Shown here: piece by piece, positions 30,278 to 41,234 of the stretch | Layout: the number at the start of each line of letters is the position of its first letter | Numbering within the stretch: position 1 is the first letter of the stretch | DNA from: Rhodopseudomonas palustris HaA2 | Lineage (GTDB): Bacteria > Pseudomonadota > Alphaproteobacteria > Rhizobiales > Xanthobacteraceae | Reading direction: 5' to 3' | DNA length: 64,000 nucleotides | NCBI RefSeq assembly: GCF_000013365.1 | Contig: NC_007778.1 | Span: 682,001 to 746,000, forward strand | Made by a program: the position numbers and the translations under genes | The notes under the pieces: model-generated | What the model was told of the DNA's origin: nothing | Seen by the model: the letters and a program-made list of their open reading frames with translations, nothing else | Database searches by the model: none

Positions 30278-33200
30278 GCGGCCCGCGCAGCATTCCCGAT
30301 CAGGCGCGCGAGCGGCAGATCCTCGCCTCCGATCCGTCCGCCTCGGTGTTCGTCTCGGCCAATGCCGGCTCCGGCAAGACCCACGTCCTTGTCCAACGGG
30401 TGATCCGGCTGCTGCTCGACGGCGTGCCGCCGGAGCGCATCCTGTGTATCACCTTCACCAAGGCCGCCGCCGCCAACATGGCGGAGCGCGTCTTCACCAC
30501 GCTCGGCCGCTGGGTGACGCTCGACGACGCCGCGCTGACGGCCGCGATCAAGGCGACTGGTATCAAGTCGGTCGGGCCGTCTCTTTTGGCGCAGGCGCGA
30601 AAACTGTTCGCCTGCGCGCTGGAGACGCCGGGCGGGCTCAAGGTGCAGACCATCCACGCGCTGTGCACCCGGCTGCTGCAGCAGTTTCCGTTCGAGGCCA
30701 ATGTGCCGGCGCGGTTCAGCGTCCTGGACGATCGCGACCAGGCCGAATTGATGCAGCGCGCCAGCCTGGCGGTGTTGCTGCAGGCCGCCGCCGCGCCGGA
30801 CAGCGCGGCGGGACGCGCGCTGGCGTTGGCGATGACCAGCGCGGCGGATATCACCTTCCGCGAGGTGGTGCAGGAAGCCTGCATGAGCCGCGATCGGTTT
30901 CTCGGCTGGATCGCCCAGGCCGGCGGCGTCGACGGCGCGATGGCGCAGCTCTCGGTCACCCTCGGCGTCGCGGCGGAGGATGATTGCGACGCCGTCGAGC
31001 GCGACATCGTCGACGGCCCGCATCTGCCGCGCGCGCGATGGACGGACGGCGCCACCATATTCGACGGCGGAAGTAAGACGGATCACGATCAGGCGCAGCG
31101 GCTGCGCGATGCGCTGGCGGCAAGCGACACCGCGCAGCTCGAGAAGTATCTCGAACTGTTCTTCACCAAGGAAGCCAAGCTGCGCAAAAGCTTCGCGACT
31201 AAGAAGATCGCCGACCCCATGCCCGGGTTCGCTGAGGATCTCAAGCGCGAGGGCGCGCGGCTCGAAGGCCTGCTGGAGCGTCGCCGCGCGCTGCTGATGC
31301 GCGAGCGGACGCGGGCGCTGCTGGTGATCGCCTTCGACGTCGCCGAGCGCATCCGCCGCGAAAAGCAGGAACGCGGGCTGCTCGATTACGACGATCTGAT
31401 CGACAGGACGCTGCAGATGCTCGACAGCGGCGCGTCGAGCTGGGTGCATTTCAAGCTCGACCGCGGCGTCGATCACGTGCTGATCGACGAGGCGCAGGAC
31501 ACCAGCCCTAAGCAATGGGACATCGTCGCGCATCTGATCGCCGAATTCACCGCGGGGGAGGGCGCGCGCGAAGGAATCAAGCGCACGGTGTTCGCGGTCG
31601 GCGACGAGAAGCAGTCGATCTTCTCGTTTCAGGGCGCGGTGCCGAAGGAATTCGCCGAGCGCCGCGATCTGTTGCAGCGCCGTTTCCACGGCGCCGGGCT
31701 CGCCTTCGAGAAGGTCAGTTTCAACTACTCGTTCCGCTCCGGCGCCACCATCCTGCAATCGGTCGATCACGTGTTCCGCGATCCCGACATCTATCGCAGC
31801 ATCCACGCCGATACGAGCTATCCGCTGCACGAGGCGCTGACCGACGCCGGCCCCAGCCTGATCGATCTGTGGCCGCTGGAAGTGCCGGACGACAAACAGG
31901 AGATCGAAGGCTGGCGCGCGCCGTTCGATGCGGTGTCGGAGACCAGCCCCGAGGTGCGGCTGGCCGACAAGGTGCGGGCCGAGATCGCGTCGCTGATCGC
32001 AAGCGGCACGATGACGGGGCCGCGCGACGACCGTCGCCGGCTGCGCTATGGCGACGTGCTGGTGCTGGTGCGCCGGCGCGGTTCGGCGTTCGATGCGGTG
32101 ATCCAGGCCTTGAAGCGCGGCGGGATTCCGGTCGCCGGCGCCGACCGGCTGAAGCTGACCGAGCACATCGCCATCATCGACCTGATGAATCTCGCCGATG
32201 CACTGCTGCTGCCGCAGGACGATCTGGCGCTGGCGGTGGCGCTGAAGAGCCCGCTGTTCGGGTTCGACGACGACGATCTGTTCCGGCTGGCGTGGCGGCG
32301 CAAGGGCTCGCTGCGCGCCGCGCTGCGCGACAAGGCGGCCGGCGACGCGAAACTAACAGCCGTGTTGCATCGTCTCGATACCTGCGCGGAGCAGTCGCAG
32401 GCCGAGACGCCGTTCGGCTTCTACGCCTGGCTGCTCGGCGGCGACGGCGGCCGCGCCCGCATCCTGCGCCGGCTCGGGCCGGAGGCCAATGACGCGCTCG
32501 ACGAGTTTCTCGAACTGGCGCTGAGTTTCGAGCGCAAGCAGCCGCCGTCGCTGCAGGGCTTCGTCGCCTGGCTGCGCGCCGCTGACACCGAGATCAAGCG
32601 CGACATGGAAATCTCGCGCGACGAAGTCCGCGTCATGACCGTGCACGGCGCCAAGGGGCTGGAAGCGCTGGTGGTGTTCCTGGTCGATACCACCTCGTCG
32701 CCGGCCGATAGCCAGCGGCTCAATCTGATCCGATTGCCTGGCGGCAATGCGCAGCCGGGCGCGCCGTCTGCGATGGTGTGGGCCGGCCGCAAGGCCGATG
32801 ATCCGCGCGCGGTCGAGCAGGCCCGCGCCGCGATGATCAGCGACACCGAGGACGAGTATCGCCGGCTGCTCTATGTGGCGATGACGCGCGCGGCGGACCG
32901 GCTGATCGTCGGCGGCTGCATGCCCGGCAATCGCAACGATGTCCGCGCGCTGTCCTGGTACGATCTGATCAGCAAGGGGCTGGAGAATTCAGGTCTGGCG
33001 ATGCGCGCGGTGCCGCCGCCGGACGGCGCGGTAAAGCGCTATTGCCGTCCCGAGGACGAGGTCGTCGAAACCGCCGCGCCGGACGAAACGCCGGCCGCCG
33101 CGCCGCTGATCCTGCCGAACTGGCTGCACCGATCGGCGCCGGCGCTGCGCGCGCCCGACAACCTGCTGCGCCCGTCCGATGCCCACGACGCCGATCACCG

Positions 33201-33759
33201 TCGGCTGCGCCGCGGCGAATCCGAGGCGCAGCGCCAGCGCGCGCTGCAGCGCGGCACGCTGGTGCACCGTCTGCTGCAGTCGCTGCCCGATCTGCCGGCG
33301 GATGCGCGCGCCTCCGCCGCGGCGCGTTATCTCGCCCGCAATGCGAAGGATTGGAACGACGAGGACCGCGACGCGCTCGCCGCGCGGGTGCTGCAAGTGA
33401 TCACCGCGACGCGCTTTGCGGTGGTGTTTGCCCCGGGTAGCCGCGCCGAGGTGCCGATCGCCGGCCGGCTGCAGCGCCATGGCGAGCCGGTGCTGGTCTC
33501 GGGCCAGATCGACCGGCTGGTGGTGACCGACGCCGAGGTCCTGATCGTCGACTACAAGACCAACCAGGTGCCGCCGCGCAGCCTCGCCGAAACGCCGCCA
33601 GCCTATCTGCGCCAGCTCGCGCTGTATCGGGCGGTGCTCGCCAGGCTTTATCCCCAGCGTCCCGTCAGGGCCGCGCTGCTGTGGACAGAAGCGCCTGAAA
33701 TCATGGAGATTTCAGCCTCTGCGCTGGACGCGGAGCAGGCCGCGTTGACGGTGGCGTGA
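30274..33759 (+). CDS. addA: ATP-dependent helicase-nuclease subunit AddA
   Basis: A 1161-residue UvrD/Rep-type helicase with a nuclease domain. Walker A AGSGKT is at residues 31-36, Walker B is in DHVLIDEAQDTSPKQW, helicase motif III appears as GDEKQSIFSFQG, and later motifs VMTVHGAKGLEA and RRLLYVAMTRA are present. The C-terminal nuclease has D1093 and K1095 in LIVDYKTNQVP. The start at 30274 follows from the overlap with the addB stop; earlier residues in the frame are shadow. Confidence 0.96.
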   Translation: MSGPRSIPDQARERQILASDPSASVFVSANAGSGKTHVLVQRVIRLLLDGVPPERILCITFTKAAAANMAERVFTTLGRWVTLDDAALTAAIKATGIKSVGPSLLAQARKLFACALETPGGLKVQTIHALCTRLLQQFPFEANVPARFSVLDDRDQAELMQRASLAVLLQAAAAPDSAAGRALALAMTSAADITFREVVQEACMSRDRFLGWIAQAGGVDGAMAQLSVTLGVAAEDDCDAVERDIVDGPHLPRARWTDGATIFDGGSKTDHDQAQRLRDALAASDTAQLEKYLELFFTKEAKLRKSFATKKIADPMPGFAEDLKREGARLEGLLERRRALLMRERTRALLVIAFDVAERIRREKQERGLLDYDDLIDRTLQMLDSGASSWVHFKLDRGVDHVLIDEAQDTSPKQWDIVAHLIAEFTAGEGAREGIKRTVFAVGDEKQSIFSFQGAVPKEFAERRDLLQRRFHGAGLAFEKVSFNYSFRSGATILQSVDHVFRDPDIYRSIHADTSYPLHEALTDAGPSLIDLWPLEVPDDKQEIEGWRAPFDAVSETSPEVRLADKVRAEIASLIASGTMTGPRDDRRRLRYGDVLVLVRRRGSAFDAVIQALKRGGIPVAGADRLKLTEHIAIIDLMNLADALLLPQDDLALAVALKSPLFGFDDDDLFRLAWRRKGSLRAALRDKAAGDAKLTAVLHRLDTCAEQSQAETPFGFYAWLLGGDGGRARILRRLGPEANDALDEFLELALSFERKQPPSLQGFVAWLRAADTEIKRDMEISRDEVRVMTVHGAKGLEALVVFLVDTTSSPADSQRLNLIRLPGGNAQPGAPSAMVWAGRKADDPRAVEQARAAMISDTEDEYRRLLYVAMTRAADRLIVGGCMPGNRNDVRALSWYDLISKGLENSGLAMRAVPPPDGAVKRYCRPEDEVVETAAPDETPAAAPLILPNWLHRSAPALRAPDNLLRPSDAHDADHRRLRRGESEAQRQRALQRGTLVHRLLQSLPDLPADARASAAARYLARNAKDWNDEDRDALAARVLQVITATRFAVVFAPGSRAEVPIAGRLQRHGEPVLVSGQIDRLVVTDAEVLIVDYKTNQVPPRSLAETPPAYLRQLALYRAVLARLYPQRPVRAALLWTEAPEIMEISASALDAEQAALTVA

Positions 33760-33853
33760 GCGCGCTTGACCCCGCCCCGGCGCGTTCATACGTTGAATTC
33801 AGCTCCCCGGCGCGATTCCCGCTGCGCCATCATCCGCATTCACGAGGGTTCCC

Positions 33854-34174
33854 ATGGCCGTAGGCAAGGTGTCAGACGCCGATTTCGAAGCTGAAGTTCT
33901 CAAGGCGCAGGGCCCTGTGGTGGTGGATTTCTGGGCCGAGTGGTGCGGCCCCTGCCGCATGATCGCTCCGGCGCTGGACGAAATCTCCGGCGCGATGGGC
34001 GACACCGTCAAGATCGTGAAGCTCAATGTCGACGAGAGCCCGGTCACGGCGTCGAAATACGGCGTGATGTCGATTCCGACGCTGATGATCTTCAAGGGCG
34101 GCGAGATGGCCTCGCGCCAGGTCGGCGCCGCGCCGAAGGCCAAGCTGCAGCAGTGGATCAGCTCGGCGGTCTGA
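33854..34174 (+). CDS. trxA: Thioredoxin
   Basis: A 106-residue cytoplasmic thioredoxin with the redox motif WCGPC in FWAEWCGPCRMIAP and the cis-proline loop SIPTLMIFKGG. It transfers electrons from thioredoxin reductase to targets such as ribonucleotide reductase. It lies 94 bases after addA, an arrangement shared with related alphaproteobacteria, and is followed by a strong terminator. Confidence 0.97.
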   Translation: MAVGKVSDADFEAEVLKAQGPVVVDFWAEWCGPCRMIAPALDEISGAMGDTVKIVKLNVDESPVTASKYGVMSIPTLMIFKGGEMASRQVGAAPKAKLQQWISSAV

Positions 34175-34197
34175 GCCGCGCCTGACGAACGTTCTGC

Positions 34198-34223
34198 AAC
34201 GGCCGGCTCACGCCGGCCGTTTT
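34198..34223 (+). terminator. Rho-independent terminator of trxA
   Basis: A perfect 10-bp stem (AACGGCCGGC with GCCGGCCGTT), 4-base loop and a short T-run, 23 bases past the trxA stop. Confidence 0.88.
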
Positions 34224-34253
34224 GCGTTAGAGGGCCGGGTGCACTCCGCCTAA

Positions 34254-34330
34254 GCCGTGCCCGCGTCGCCCTCACCCTAGCCCTCTCCCGCAAGCGGGAG
34301 AGGGTTGGGGTGAGGGCGCCACGAGCACAG
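34254..34330. repeat. Family A palindromic repeat, single-hairpin form
   Basis: One CTCTCCCGCAAGCGGGAGAG palindrome carries mirrored tails on both sides (CCCTCACCCTAG and GGTTGGGGTGAGGG). It looks like a paired copy whose centre has been lost. It lies between trxA and the convergent phosphoesterase gene. Confidence 0.8.
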
Positions 34331-34371
34331 CGGGAGCGACTGCTATCCGCCAGTAGACAAAGACACAGGTC

Positions 34372-35121
34372 TCAGGCGGCCGGCTTGACCCATCCGCTCG
34401 CCAGCGTGTCGGCATAGGCCGCCATGCCGTTCTGTCGTGCGAGTGCGGCCATCGCGGCGTGGTCATAGGGGATCAGGCGAAGCGAGACCTGCCATTCGCC
34501 GTCGCGGCGATCGAGGATCGCGTAGCTCGCGTCGGGCGTGCCGGTCTGCATCAGATGCGGATAAGGCAGCTTGTCGCGATAGCCGGGGCAGCCGGCGCTG
34601 CCGGGATTGACGATCAGGCGGCCGTCGCGCAGCCGCACCGCGCGCGGGATATGGGTGTGGGCGCACAGGATCAGCGACTGCGCGATGCCTTCTGCGCCAG
34701 CCTCGATCGCGGCAAGGTCCGACATCCGGATGGCGCCGTCCGGGTTCACGGTCTCGAGCCAGTAGGTCTCGTCGTTGCTCGGCGTCGCGTGGCAGAGAAA
34801 CACCTCGCCGTCGAGCACCCGCGTTGCCGGGATGGCGCGGAGCCAGTCGAGATGCTGCGCGTCGAGCTGATCGAGCGCGATCTTGTCCCACGCTCCCATC
34901 TCGTCGCGCGGGCGATCGAGCAGATAGCGATCGTGATTACCGAGCACCACCGTCATGTCGAGCGCCATCAGCATGTCCAGCGTCCGCCGCGCGTCGAGCG
35001 GGCCGCTCGCCATGTCGCCGAGGCAGACGAGGTGGTCGACGCCTTGCCGGCCGATGTCGGCCAGCACCGCCTCCAGCGCCGCGTAGTTGCTGTGCATGTC
35101 GGCGATGGCGGCGATCCGCAT
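34372..35121 (-). CDS. Calcineurin-like metallophosphoesterase
   Basis: A 249-residue protein with the full set of metallophosphoesterase motifs: D8 and H10 (ADMHSNYAAL), GDMASG, GNHD, the histidine in LCHATPSND, and CAHTHIPR. It resembles the YfcE/diadenosine-tetraphosphatase-like group of bimetal enzymes; the substrate cannot be deduced. It follows folC by 21 bases in the same direction and could be read from the trp-acc-fol operon. Confidence 0.85.
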   Translation of the reverse strand: MRIAAIADMHSNYAALEAVLADIGRQGVDHLVCLGDMASGPLDARRTLDMLMALDMTVVLGNHDRYLLDRPRDEMGAWDKIALDQLDAQHLDWLRAIPATRVLDGEVFLCHATPSNDETYWLETVNPDGAIRMSDLAAIEAGAEGIAQSLILCAHTHIPRAVRLRDGRLIVNPGSAGCPGYRDKLPYPHLMQTGTPDASYAILDRRDGEWQVSLRLIPYDHAAMAALARQNGMAAYADTLASGWVKPAA

Positions 35122-35142
35122 GTCGTCTCCTTTTTGCTTTTG

Positions 35143-36489
35143 TTAGTTCGGCGGCGTGCCGTTGAGGCTGAGCACATGGCCGGCGAGATACAGCGAGCCG
35201 GTGATCAGGATACGCGGCGGCAGTTCGTAGGCAAGGCCTGCGATTCGGCGCAGAGCCGCCGCGACATCGTCGGCGAGCTCGACCCGCAGGCCGAGCGCAC
35301 GCCCTGCCTCCGCGAGTCGGTCGGGGAGCATCGCGCCGTCGCGATCGGGGATCGGCACGGCGATGAGATGGCGCGTCAGCCCGGTGAAATTGGCGAGGAA
35401 CGCGCCGGCGTCCTTGTTGGCCATCATGCCGGCGATGATCACCAGCGGCCGCGATACCCGCTCTTCGAGATCGCCCAGCGCGGCGGCGGCGACGCGGCCA
35501 CCATCGGCATTATGGCCGCCGTCGAGCCACAGCTCGCAGCCTTGCGGCGCGTCATCGAGCAGTGTGCCCGACGTCAGCCGCTGCATCCGCGCCGGCCATT
35601 CCGCGGCGAGCAGCCCGGCCTGATAGGCGGCCTGATCGATGGCGAAGCGCTGCTGCGCGCGCAGCGCCGCGATCGCCAGCCCGGCATTGTCGATCTGATG
35701 CCGTCCGAACAGCTTTGGCGCGGTGAGGTCCATCAGGCCGCGCTCGTCCTGATAGGCGAGGCGGCCGTGTTCGAGTTCGACATGCCAGTGCTGGCCGCGC
35801 GCGTGCAGCGGCGCGCGCAGCCGCTTGGCCTCGCGCTCGATCACCACCATCGCGTCGTCGGGTTGCTCGGCAACGATCACCGGCGCGTCGCGGCGGATGA
35901 TGCCGGCCTTTTGGGCGGCGATCTCGGCGAGCGTCGGCCCGAGAAATTCGGTGTGATCGATCCCGATCGGCGTCAGCACGCAGGCGAGCGGATGCGCGAT
36001 CACATTGGTGGCGTCGAGCCGGCCGCCGAGGCCGACTTCGAGCAGGACCACGTCGGCGGGATGCTGCGCGAACAGATACAACGCCGCGGCAGTCTCGATC
36101 TCGAACAGCGTGATCGGCGCGCCGTCATTGACCCGCTCGCAATGCGAAAGCGCGTCGGCCAGCTCTTCGTCGCTCACCAGCACGCCACCGCCCGGCCGCC
36201 CCAGCCGGATGGTCTCGTTGACGCGCACCAGATGCGGCGAAGTGTAGGCGTGGACGCAGAGGCCCGCGGCTTCGAGAATGGCGCGGAGAAAGGCGAGGGT
36301 GGAGCCCTTGCCGTTGGTGCCGGCGATATGGATCACCGGCGGCAATCGGCGTTCAGGGTAATCCAGCGCCGCCAGCAGCCGTTCGATTCGGCCGAGCGTC
36401 AGATCGATCTGCGCGGGATGCAGTCGCGCCAGGCGCGCGCGGAGGTCGCCGACCGAGGCTGACGGCTTTGGCGTTGTCGCTGCGCTCAC
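35143..36489 (-). CDS. folC: Folylpolyglutamate synthase/dihydrofolate synthase FolC
   Basis: A 448-residue Mur-ligase-fold enzyme that adds glutamate to dihydropteroate and to folates. The ATP loop is [11 protein letters not shown], and [24 protein letters not shown] and LDGGHNADG are conserved. The GTG start at 36489 overlaps the accD stop codon (GTGA), which fixes the start. The accD-folC order is a classic proteobacterial pair. Confidence 0.95.
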   Translation of the reverse strand: MSAATTPKPSASVGDLRARLARLHPAQIDLTLGRIERLLAALDYPERRLPPVIHIAGTNGKGSTLAFLRAILEAAGLCVHAYTSPHLVRVNETIRLGRPGGGVLVSDEELADALSHCERVNDGAPITLFEIETAAALYLFAQHPADVVLLEVGLGGRLDATNVIAHPLACVLTPIGIDHTEFLGPTLAEIAAQKAGIIRRDAPVIVAEQPDDAMVVIEREAKRLRAPLHARGQHWHVELEHGRLAYQDERGLMDLTAPKLFGRHQIDNAGLAIAALRAQQRFAIDQAAYQAGLLAAEWPARMQRLTSGTLLDDAPQGCELWLDGGHNADGGRVAAAALGDLEERVSRPLVIIAGMMANKDAGAFLANFTGLTRHLIAVPIPDRDGAMLPDRLAEAGRALGLRVELADDVAAALRRIAGLAYELPPRILITGSLYLAGHVLSLNGTPPN

Positions 36490-37454
36490 GCCTGCGGCGC
36501 GGCCGGCGGCGGCGCCGGCTCGGGCGGCGTCGCCACGATCTCGGTCGCGACGGCCTCGATATCCTGGGCATCGTCGTCGACGACGGCCGGCTCTTCGACG
36601 GCGGGCAGCGGCGTCTTGGTCAGGATCCGGCACAGCCGCGCCAGCGTCGGGCGCAGCTCGTGGCGGTGCACCACCATGTCGACCATGCCGTGGTCGCGCA
36701 GATATTCGGCGCGCTGGAAGCCGTCCGGCAGCTTCTCGCGGATGGTCTGCTCGATCACCCGGGCGCCGGCGAAGCCGATCAGCGCCCCGGGCTCGGCCAG
36801 CTGGATGTCGCCCAGCATCGCGTAGGAGGCGGTGACGCCGCCGGTGGTCGGGTTGGTCAGCACCACGATGTAGGGCAGCCCCGCCTCGCGCAGCAGCTGC
36901 ACCGCGACGGTGGTGCGCGGCATCTGCATCAGCGACAGGATGCCTTCCTGCATCCGCGCGCCGCCGGAGGCCGCGAACATGATGAAGGGCGCGTGCTTCT
37001 CGACCGCGAGCTCGAGGCCGCGGATGATCGCTTCGCCGGCCGCCATGCCGAGCGAGCCGCCCATGAAGTCGAAATCCTGCACGGCGGCGACGACGCCGAG
37101 GCCTTCGAGCTTGCCGTAGCCGACCTTCACCGCGTCATGGGCGCCGGTCTTGGCGCGGGCATCCTTGATGCGGTCGACATATTTGCGCTCGTCGCGGAAT
37201 TTCAGCGGGTCGGCGGTCACTTCCGGCAGCGCTACATCGTACCAGGTCTCGTTGTCGAACACCGACCGCAGCCGCGCCGTCGCGCCCATGCGCATGTGAT
37301 AGTTCGAGCCGGGAATGACGAACTGGTTCTGCTCGACGTCCTTGTAGAACACCAATTGTCCGGTATCCGGACATTTGATCCAGAGATTCTCCGGCGTTTC
37401 GCGCCGCAGGATGTTGCGGATCTTGGGACGGACGACGTTGGTCAGCCAGTTCAT
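36486..37454 (-). CDS. accD: Acetyl-CoA carboxylase carboxyltransferase subunit beta AccD, zinc finger degenerate
   Basis: A 322-residue crotonase-fold subunit that, with AccA, transfers the carboxyl group from biotin to acetyl-CoA. The core is normal ([50 protein letters not shown]). The N-terminal four-cysteine zinc finger is altered: KCPDTGQ keeps one Cys, and the second pair reads [10 protein letters not shown] where CPxC is expected. The C-terminus is rich in Pro, Ala and Glu. It lies 108 bases after trpA. Confidence 0.95.
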   Translation of the reverse strand: MNWLTNVVRPKIRNILRRETPENLWIKCPDTGQLVFYKDVEQNQFVIPGSNYHMRMGATARLRSVFDNETWYDVALPEVTADPLKFRDERKYVDRIKDARAKTGAHDAVKVGYGKLEGLGVVAAVQDFDFMGGSLGMAAGEAIIRGLELAVEKHAPFIMFAASGGARMQEGILSLMQMPRTTVAVQLLREAGLPYIVVLTNPTTGGVTASYAMLGDIQLAEPGALIGFAGARVIEQTIREKLPDGFQRAEYLRDHGMVDMVVHRHELRPTLARLCRILTKTPLPAVEEPAVVDDDAQDIEAVATEIVATPPEPAPPPAAPQA

Positions 37455-37562
37455 GATGGTCTCCGCGTCGCCCCCGGAAGGGCGTCGCCAGGGTCATTGC
37501 ACTGTCGGGATATGGCGGCGGACAACGGCTCCGTCCAGACCATGGCCCGAATTGATGACTGC

Positions 37563-38398
37563 CTATTCGGCAGCCTGTTGGGCGCCGCGCACCCCGGCCG
37601 CAAGCGAGGCGACCAGATCCGCGACGGCCCCGACGGTCGCCTGAGTGGCGCGATTGTCGGTGTCGAGCGTCTTCTGCAGCGCGTCGATCAGGGCCGATCC
37701 GACCACCGCGCCGTCGGCCTGTGCGGCGATCGCGCGCGCCCCCTCGGGGGTGCGGATGCCGAAGCCGACGCAGACCGGCAGGTCGGTGTGGCGCTTGATC
37801 CGCGCCACCGCGTCGCCGACCGCGACCGAATCCGCCGAAGCCGAGCCGGTGATGCCGGTGATCGACACGTAATAGACGAAGCCCGAGGTGTTGGCGAGCA
37901 CCGCCGGCAACCGCTTTTCGTCGGTGGTGGGCGTCGCCAGCCGGATGAAATTCAGCCCGGCCTTCATCGCCGGCAGGCACAGCTCGGCGTCTTCCTCGGG
38001 CGGCAGATCGACGATGATCAGCCCGTCGACCCCGGCCGCCTTGGCGTCGGCGAGAAACGCGTCGACGCCGTAGATGTAGATCGGATTGTAGTAGCCCATC
38101 AGCACCACTGGCGTAGTGGCGTCGTCCTTGCGGAAGTCGCCCACCAGCTCGAGCGTCTTGTGCAGCGTGGTGCCGCCGTGCAGCGCGCGCAAGCCGGCGG
38201 CCTGGATCGCCGGTCCGTCGGCCATCGGGTCGGTGAACGGCATGCCGATCTCGATGATGTCCGCGCCGGCCGTGGGTAGCGCCTTGAGCAGCTGCAGCGA
38301 GGTGGCGAGGTCGGGATCGCCCGCCATCACGAAGGTGACGAAGGCCGGGCGGCCTTCGCGCTTGAGCTGGGCGAAGCGGATGTCGATACGCGTAGTCA

Positions 38399-38399
<1 letters not shown>
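37563..38399 (-). CDS. trpA: Tryptophan synthase alpha subunit TrpA
   Basis: A 278-residue TIM-barrel enzyme that cleaves indole-3-glycerol phosphate to indole. The catalytic Glu and Asp are in [16 protein letters not shown]. Phosphate-binding glycines appear in [10 protein letters not shown] and DGAVVGSAL. The start at 38399 overlaps the trpB stop (ATGA), giving tight coupling of the two subunits. Confidence 0.97.
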
Positions 38400-39613
<1,214 letters not shown>

Positions 39614-39614
39614 G

Positions 39615-40271
39615 TCAGGTCATCGTCTCTTCGCTGGCGCGCGTGGCGCGGATGAAGCTGCGGATCAATTCGGAATCTTTGACGCCGGGCGCCGTCTCGA
39701 CGCCGGAGGACACGTCGATGCCGCCGGCGCGCGTCACCCGCAGCGCCTCGGCGACATTGCCGGGCGTGATGCCGCCGGACACCATGTACGGGACCGGCAG
39801 TGCGAGGCCGCTCAGCAGCGCCCAGTCGAACGGCACGCCGAGACCGCCGGGGCGGAGCGCGTCCTTCGGCGGCCGCGCGTCGAACAGGATGCGATCGGCT
39901 GCGGCGGCGTAAGCGGGCAGCGCCGCCAGATCATCAGCGGTGGCCACCGCCACGGCCTTCATCACCGGCAGCCCGAATGTCTGCCTGATCGCGCGAACCC
40001 GCTCGGGGCTTTCCTTGCCGTGAAGTTGCAGCAGATCCGGCGCGAGCGCGTCGACGACGTCGCGCAGCAGCGCGTCGCTGGCGTCGACCGTCAGCGCGAC
40101 TTTCGCGGCGCGGCTGCCGACCTGGTCGCCGAGTGCGCGCGCGAGGTCGAACCCGACATGACGCGGCGAGGCCGGAAAGAACACGAAGCCGACCATGTCG
40201 GCGCCGGCCGCGACCGCCGCTTCGAGCGTGTCGCGGGTCGACAGGCCGCATATTTTGACGACGACGGACAT
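39615..40271 (-). CDS. trpF: Phosphoribosylanthranilate isomerase TrpF
   Basis: A 218-residue TIM barrel that carries out the Amadori rearrangement in tryptophan synthesis. The catalytic Cys lies in [12 protein letters not shown] and the Asp in [14 protein letters not shown]. The start at 40271 fits the family N-terminus; the longer open frame upstream has no similarity. First gene of the trpF-trpB-trpA-accD-folC run. Confidence 0.96.
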   Translation of the reverse strand: MSVVVKICGLSTRDTLEAAVAAGADMVGFVFFPASPRHVGFDLARALGDQVGSRAAKVALTVDASDALLRDVVDALAPDLLQLHGKESPERVRAIRQTFGLPVMKAVAVATADDLAALPAYAAAADRILFDARPPKDALRPGGLGVPFDWALLSGLALPVPYMVSGGITPGNVAEALRVTRAGGIDVSSGVETAPGVKDSELIRSFIRATRASEETMT

Positions 40272-40327
40272 GGGTTCGCGATCGGGGTTCGGCCGGCGAC
40301 GAGGGGAGCCGGCAACACGACGGTGTT

Positions 40328-40717
40328 CTACAGCGCCGCGCTGGCCTTGTCGCGCCTGCCGGAGGCGGAACCCTGTTCCAGCAGCAGCATCCGCTTCGGC
40401 TCGCTTGGCGTCGGGGCGACGATGCTGGCGCGCAGATTGGCGAGCTGCGTCTTGGCCTCGATGGCTTCGGCCTGATGCCGCCGCGCCGCGCGCCGCCAAT
40501 GCCGCTGCCGGAACCAGGTAGCGATCCCGCCGGCGATCACGCCCAGGATCGCGACGCCGATGATGAGGACGAACAACGGCATCTGCACGGTGCCCATCGG
40601 ATCGCTGACATCGAGCGGATCGAACGACACCGAGACGAGATGGCGGTTGGCGACCGCGAAGACGATGAAAATCAGTCCGAGCGGGATCAGCACCAGGGCT
40701 GTCAGAAACTTCTGCAT
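40328..40717 (-). CDS. lapA: LapA-family (DUF1049) inner-membrane protein
   Basis: A 129-residue protein with two N-terminal transmembrane helices (FLTALVLIPLGLIFIVFAVA and PLFVLIIGVAILGVIAGGIA) and a basic, coiled cytoplasmic tail, as in LapA/DUF1049. In E. coli, LapA and LapB adjust LpxC turnover and lipopolysaccharide synthesis; no lapB is seen here. The ATG at 40717 replaces a longer TTG start. It follows ihfB closely on the same strand, the usual rpsA-ihfB-lapA neighbourhood. Confidence 0.82.
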   Translation of the reverse strand: MQKFLTALVLIPLGLIFIVFAVANRHLVSVSFDPLDVSDPMGTVQMPLFVLIIGVAILGVIAGGIATWFRQRHWRRAARRHQAEAIEAKTQLANLRASIVAPTPSEPKRMLLLEQGSASGRRDKASAAL

Positions 40718-40756
40718 GTCGTTCTCGCTCGCCTTGCTCAGCAAACGGGCGTCGCG

Positions 40757-41062
40757 TTACGCGCCGGTATCAGTGTCGCCGGTCTCGCGGTTCAGCCGTT
40801 CGCGCATTTCCTTGCCGGTCTTGAAGAACGGCACGCTTTTCTGGTCGACCGGAACATGCGCGCCGGTCCGCGGATTGCGGCCGGCACGCGCCGGCCGATG
40901 CTTCACCGAAAACGCGCCGAAGCCGCGCAACTCGACCCGATCGCCGCGCGCCAGCGCGTCGACGATCTCGTCGAGGATCGCGTTGACGATGTTCTCGACG
41001 TCCCGCTGGTAAAGGTGCGGGTTGTGCTCGGCGATACGCTGAACGAGTTCGGATTTGATCAT
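40757..41062 (-). CDS. ihfB: Integration host factor beta subunit
   Basis: A 101-residue DNA-bending protein ([17 protein letters not shown], then [22 protein letters not shown] with the beta-arm and its tip proline). With IhfA it forms IHF, which bends DNA at promoters, notably those served by sigma-54 (rpoN is also in this window). HU would be the alternative; the LVQRIAE and [12 protein letters not shown] wording favours IhfB. Confidence 0.94.
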   Translation of the reverse strand: MIKSELVQRIAEHNPHLYQRDVENIVNAILDEIVDALARGDRVELRGFGAFSVKHRPARAGRNPRTGAHVPVDQKSVPFFKTGKEMRERLNRETGDTDTGA

Positions 41063-41234
41063 CGAGGGTGTGGTCCGTGCGTGCGGACCGCCATTTCCTT
41101 GAAAATACTGTGAACTGTCAAGACGCTAAATCAAATGAGGCGGGCTGGACAAAGTCGTCCGGCGGTGCTCGCACGATGCGGCTCGCGCTCATCCGCCGGG
41201 GTCGAAGCCGTGCGACGCCGGCCACCGATCGTCG

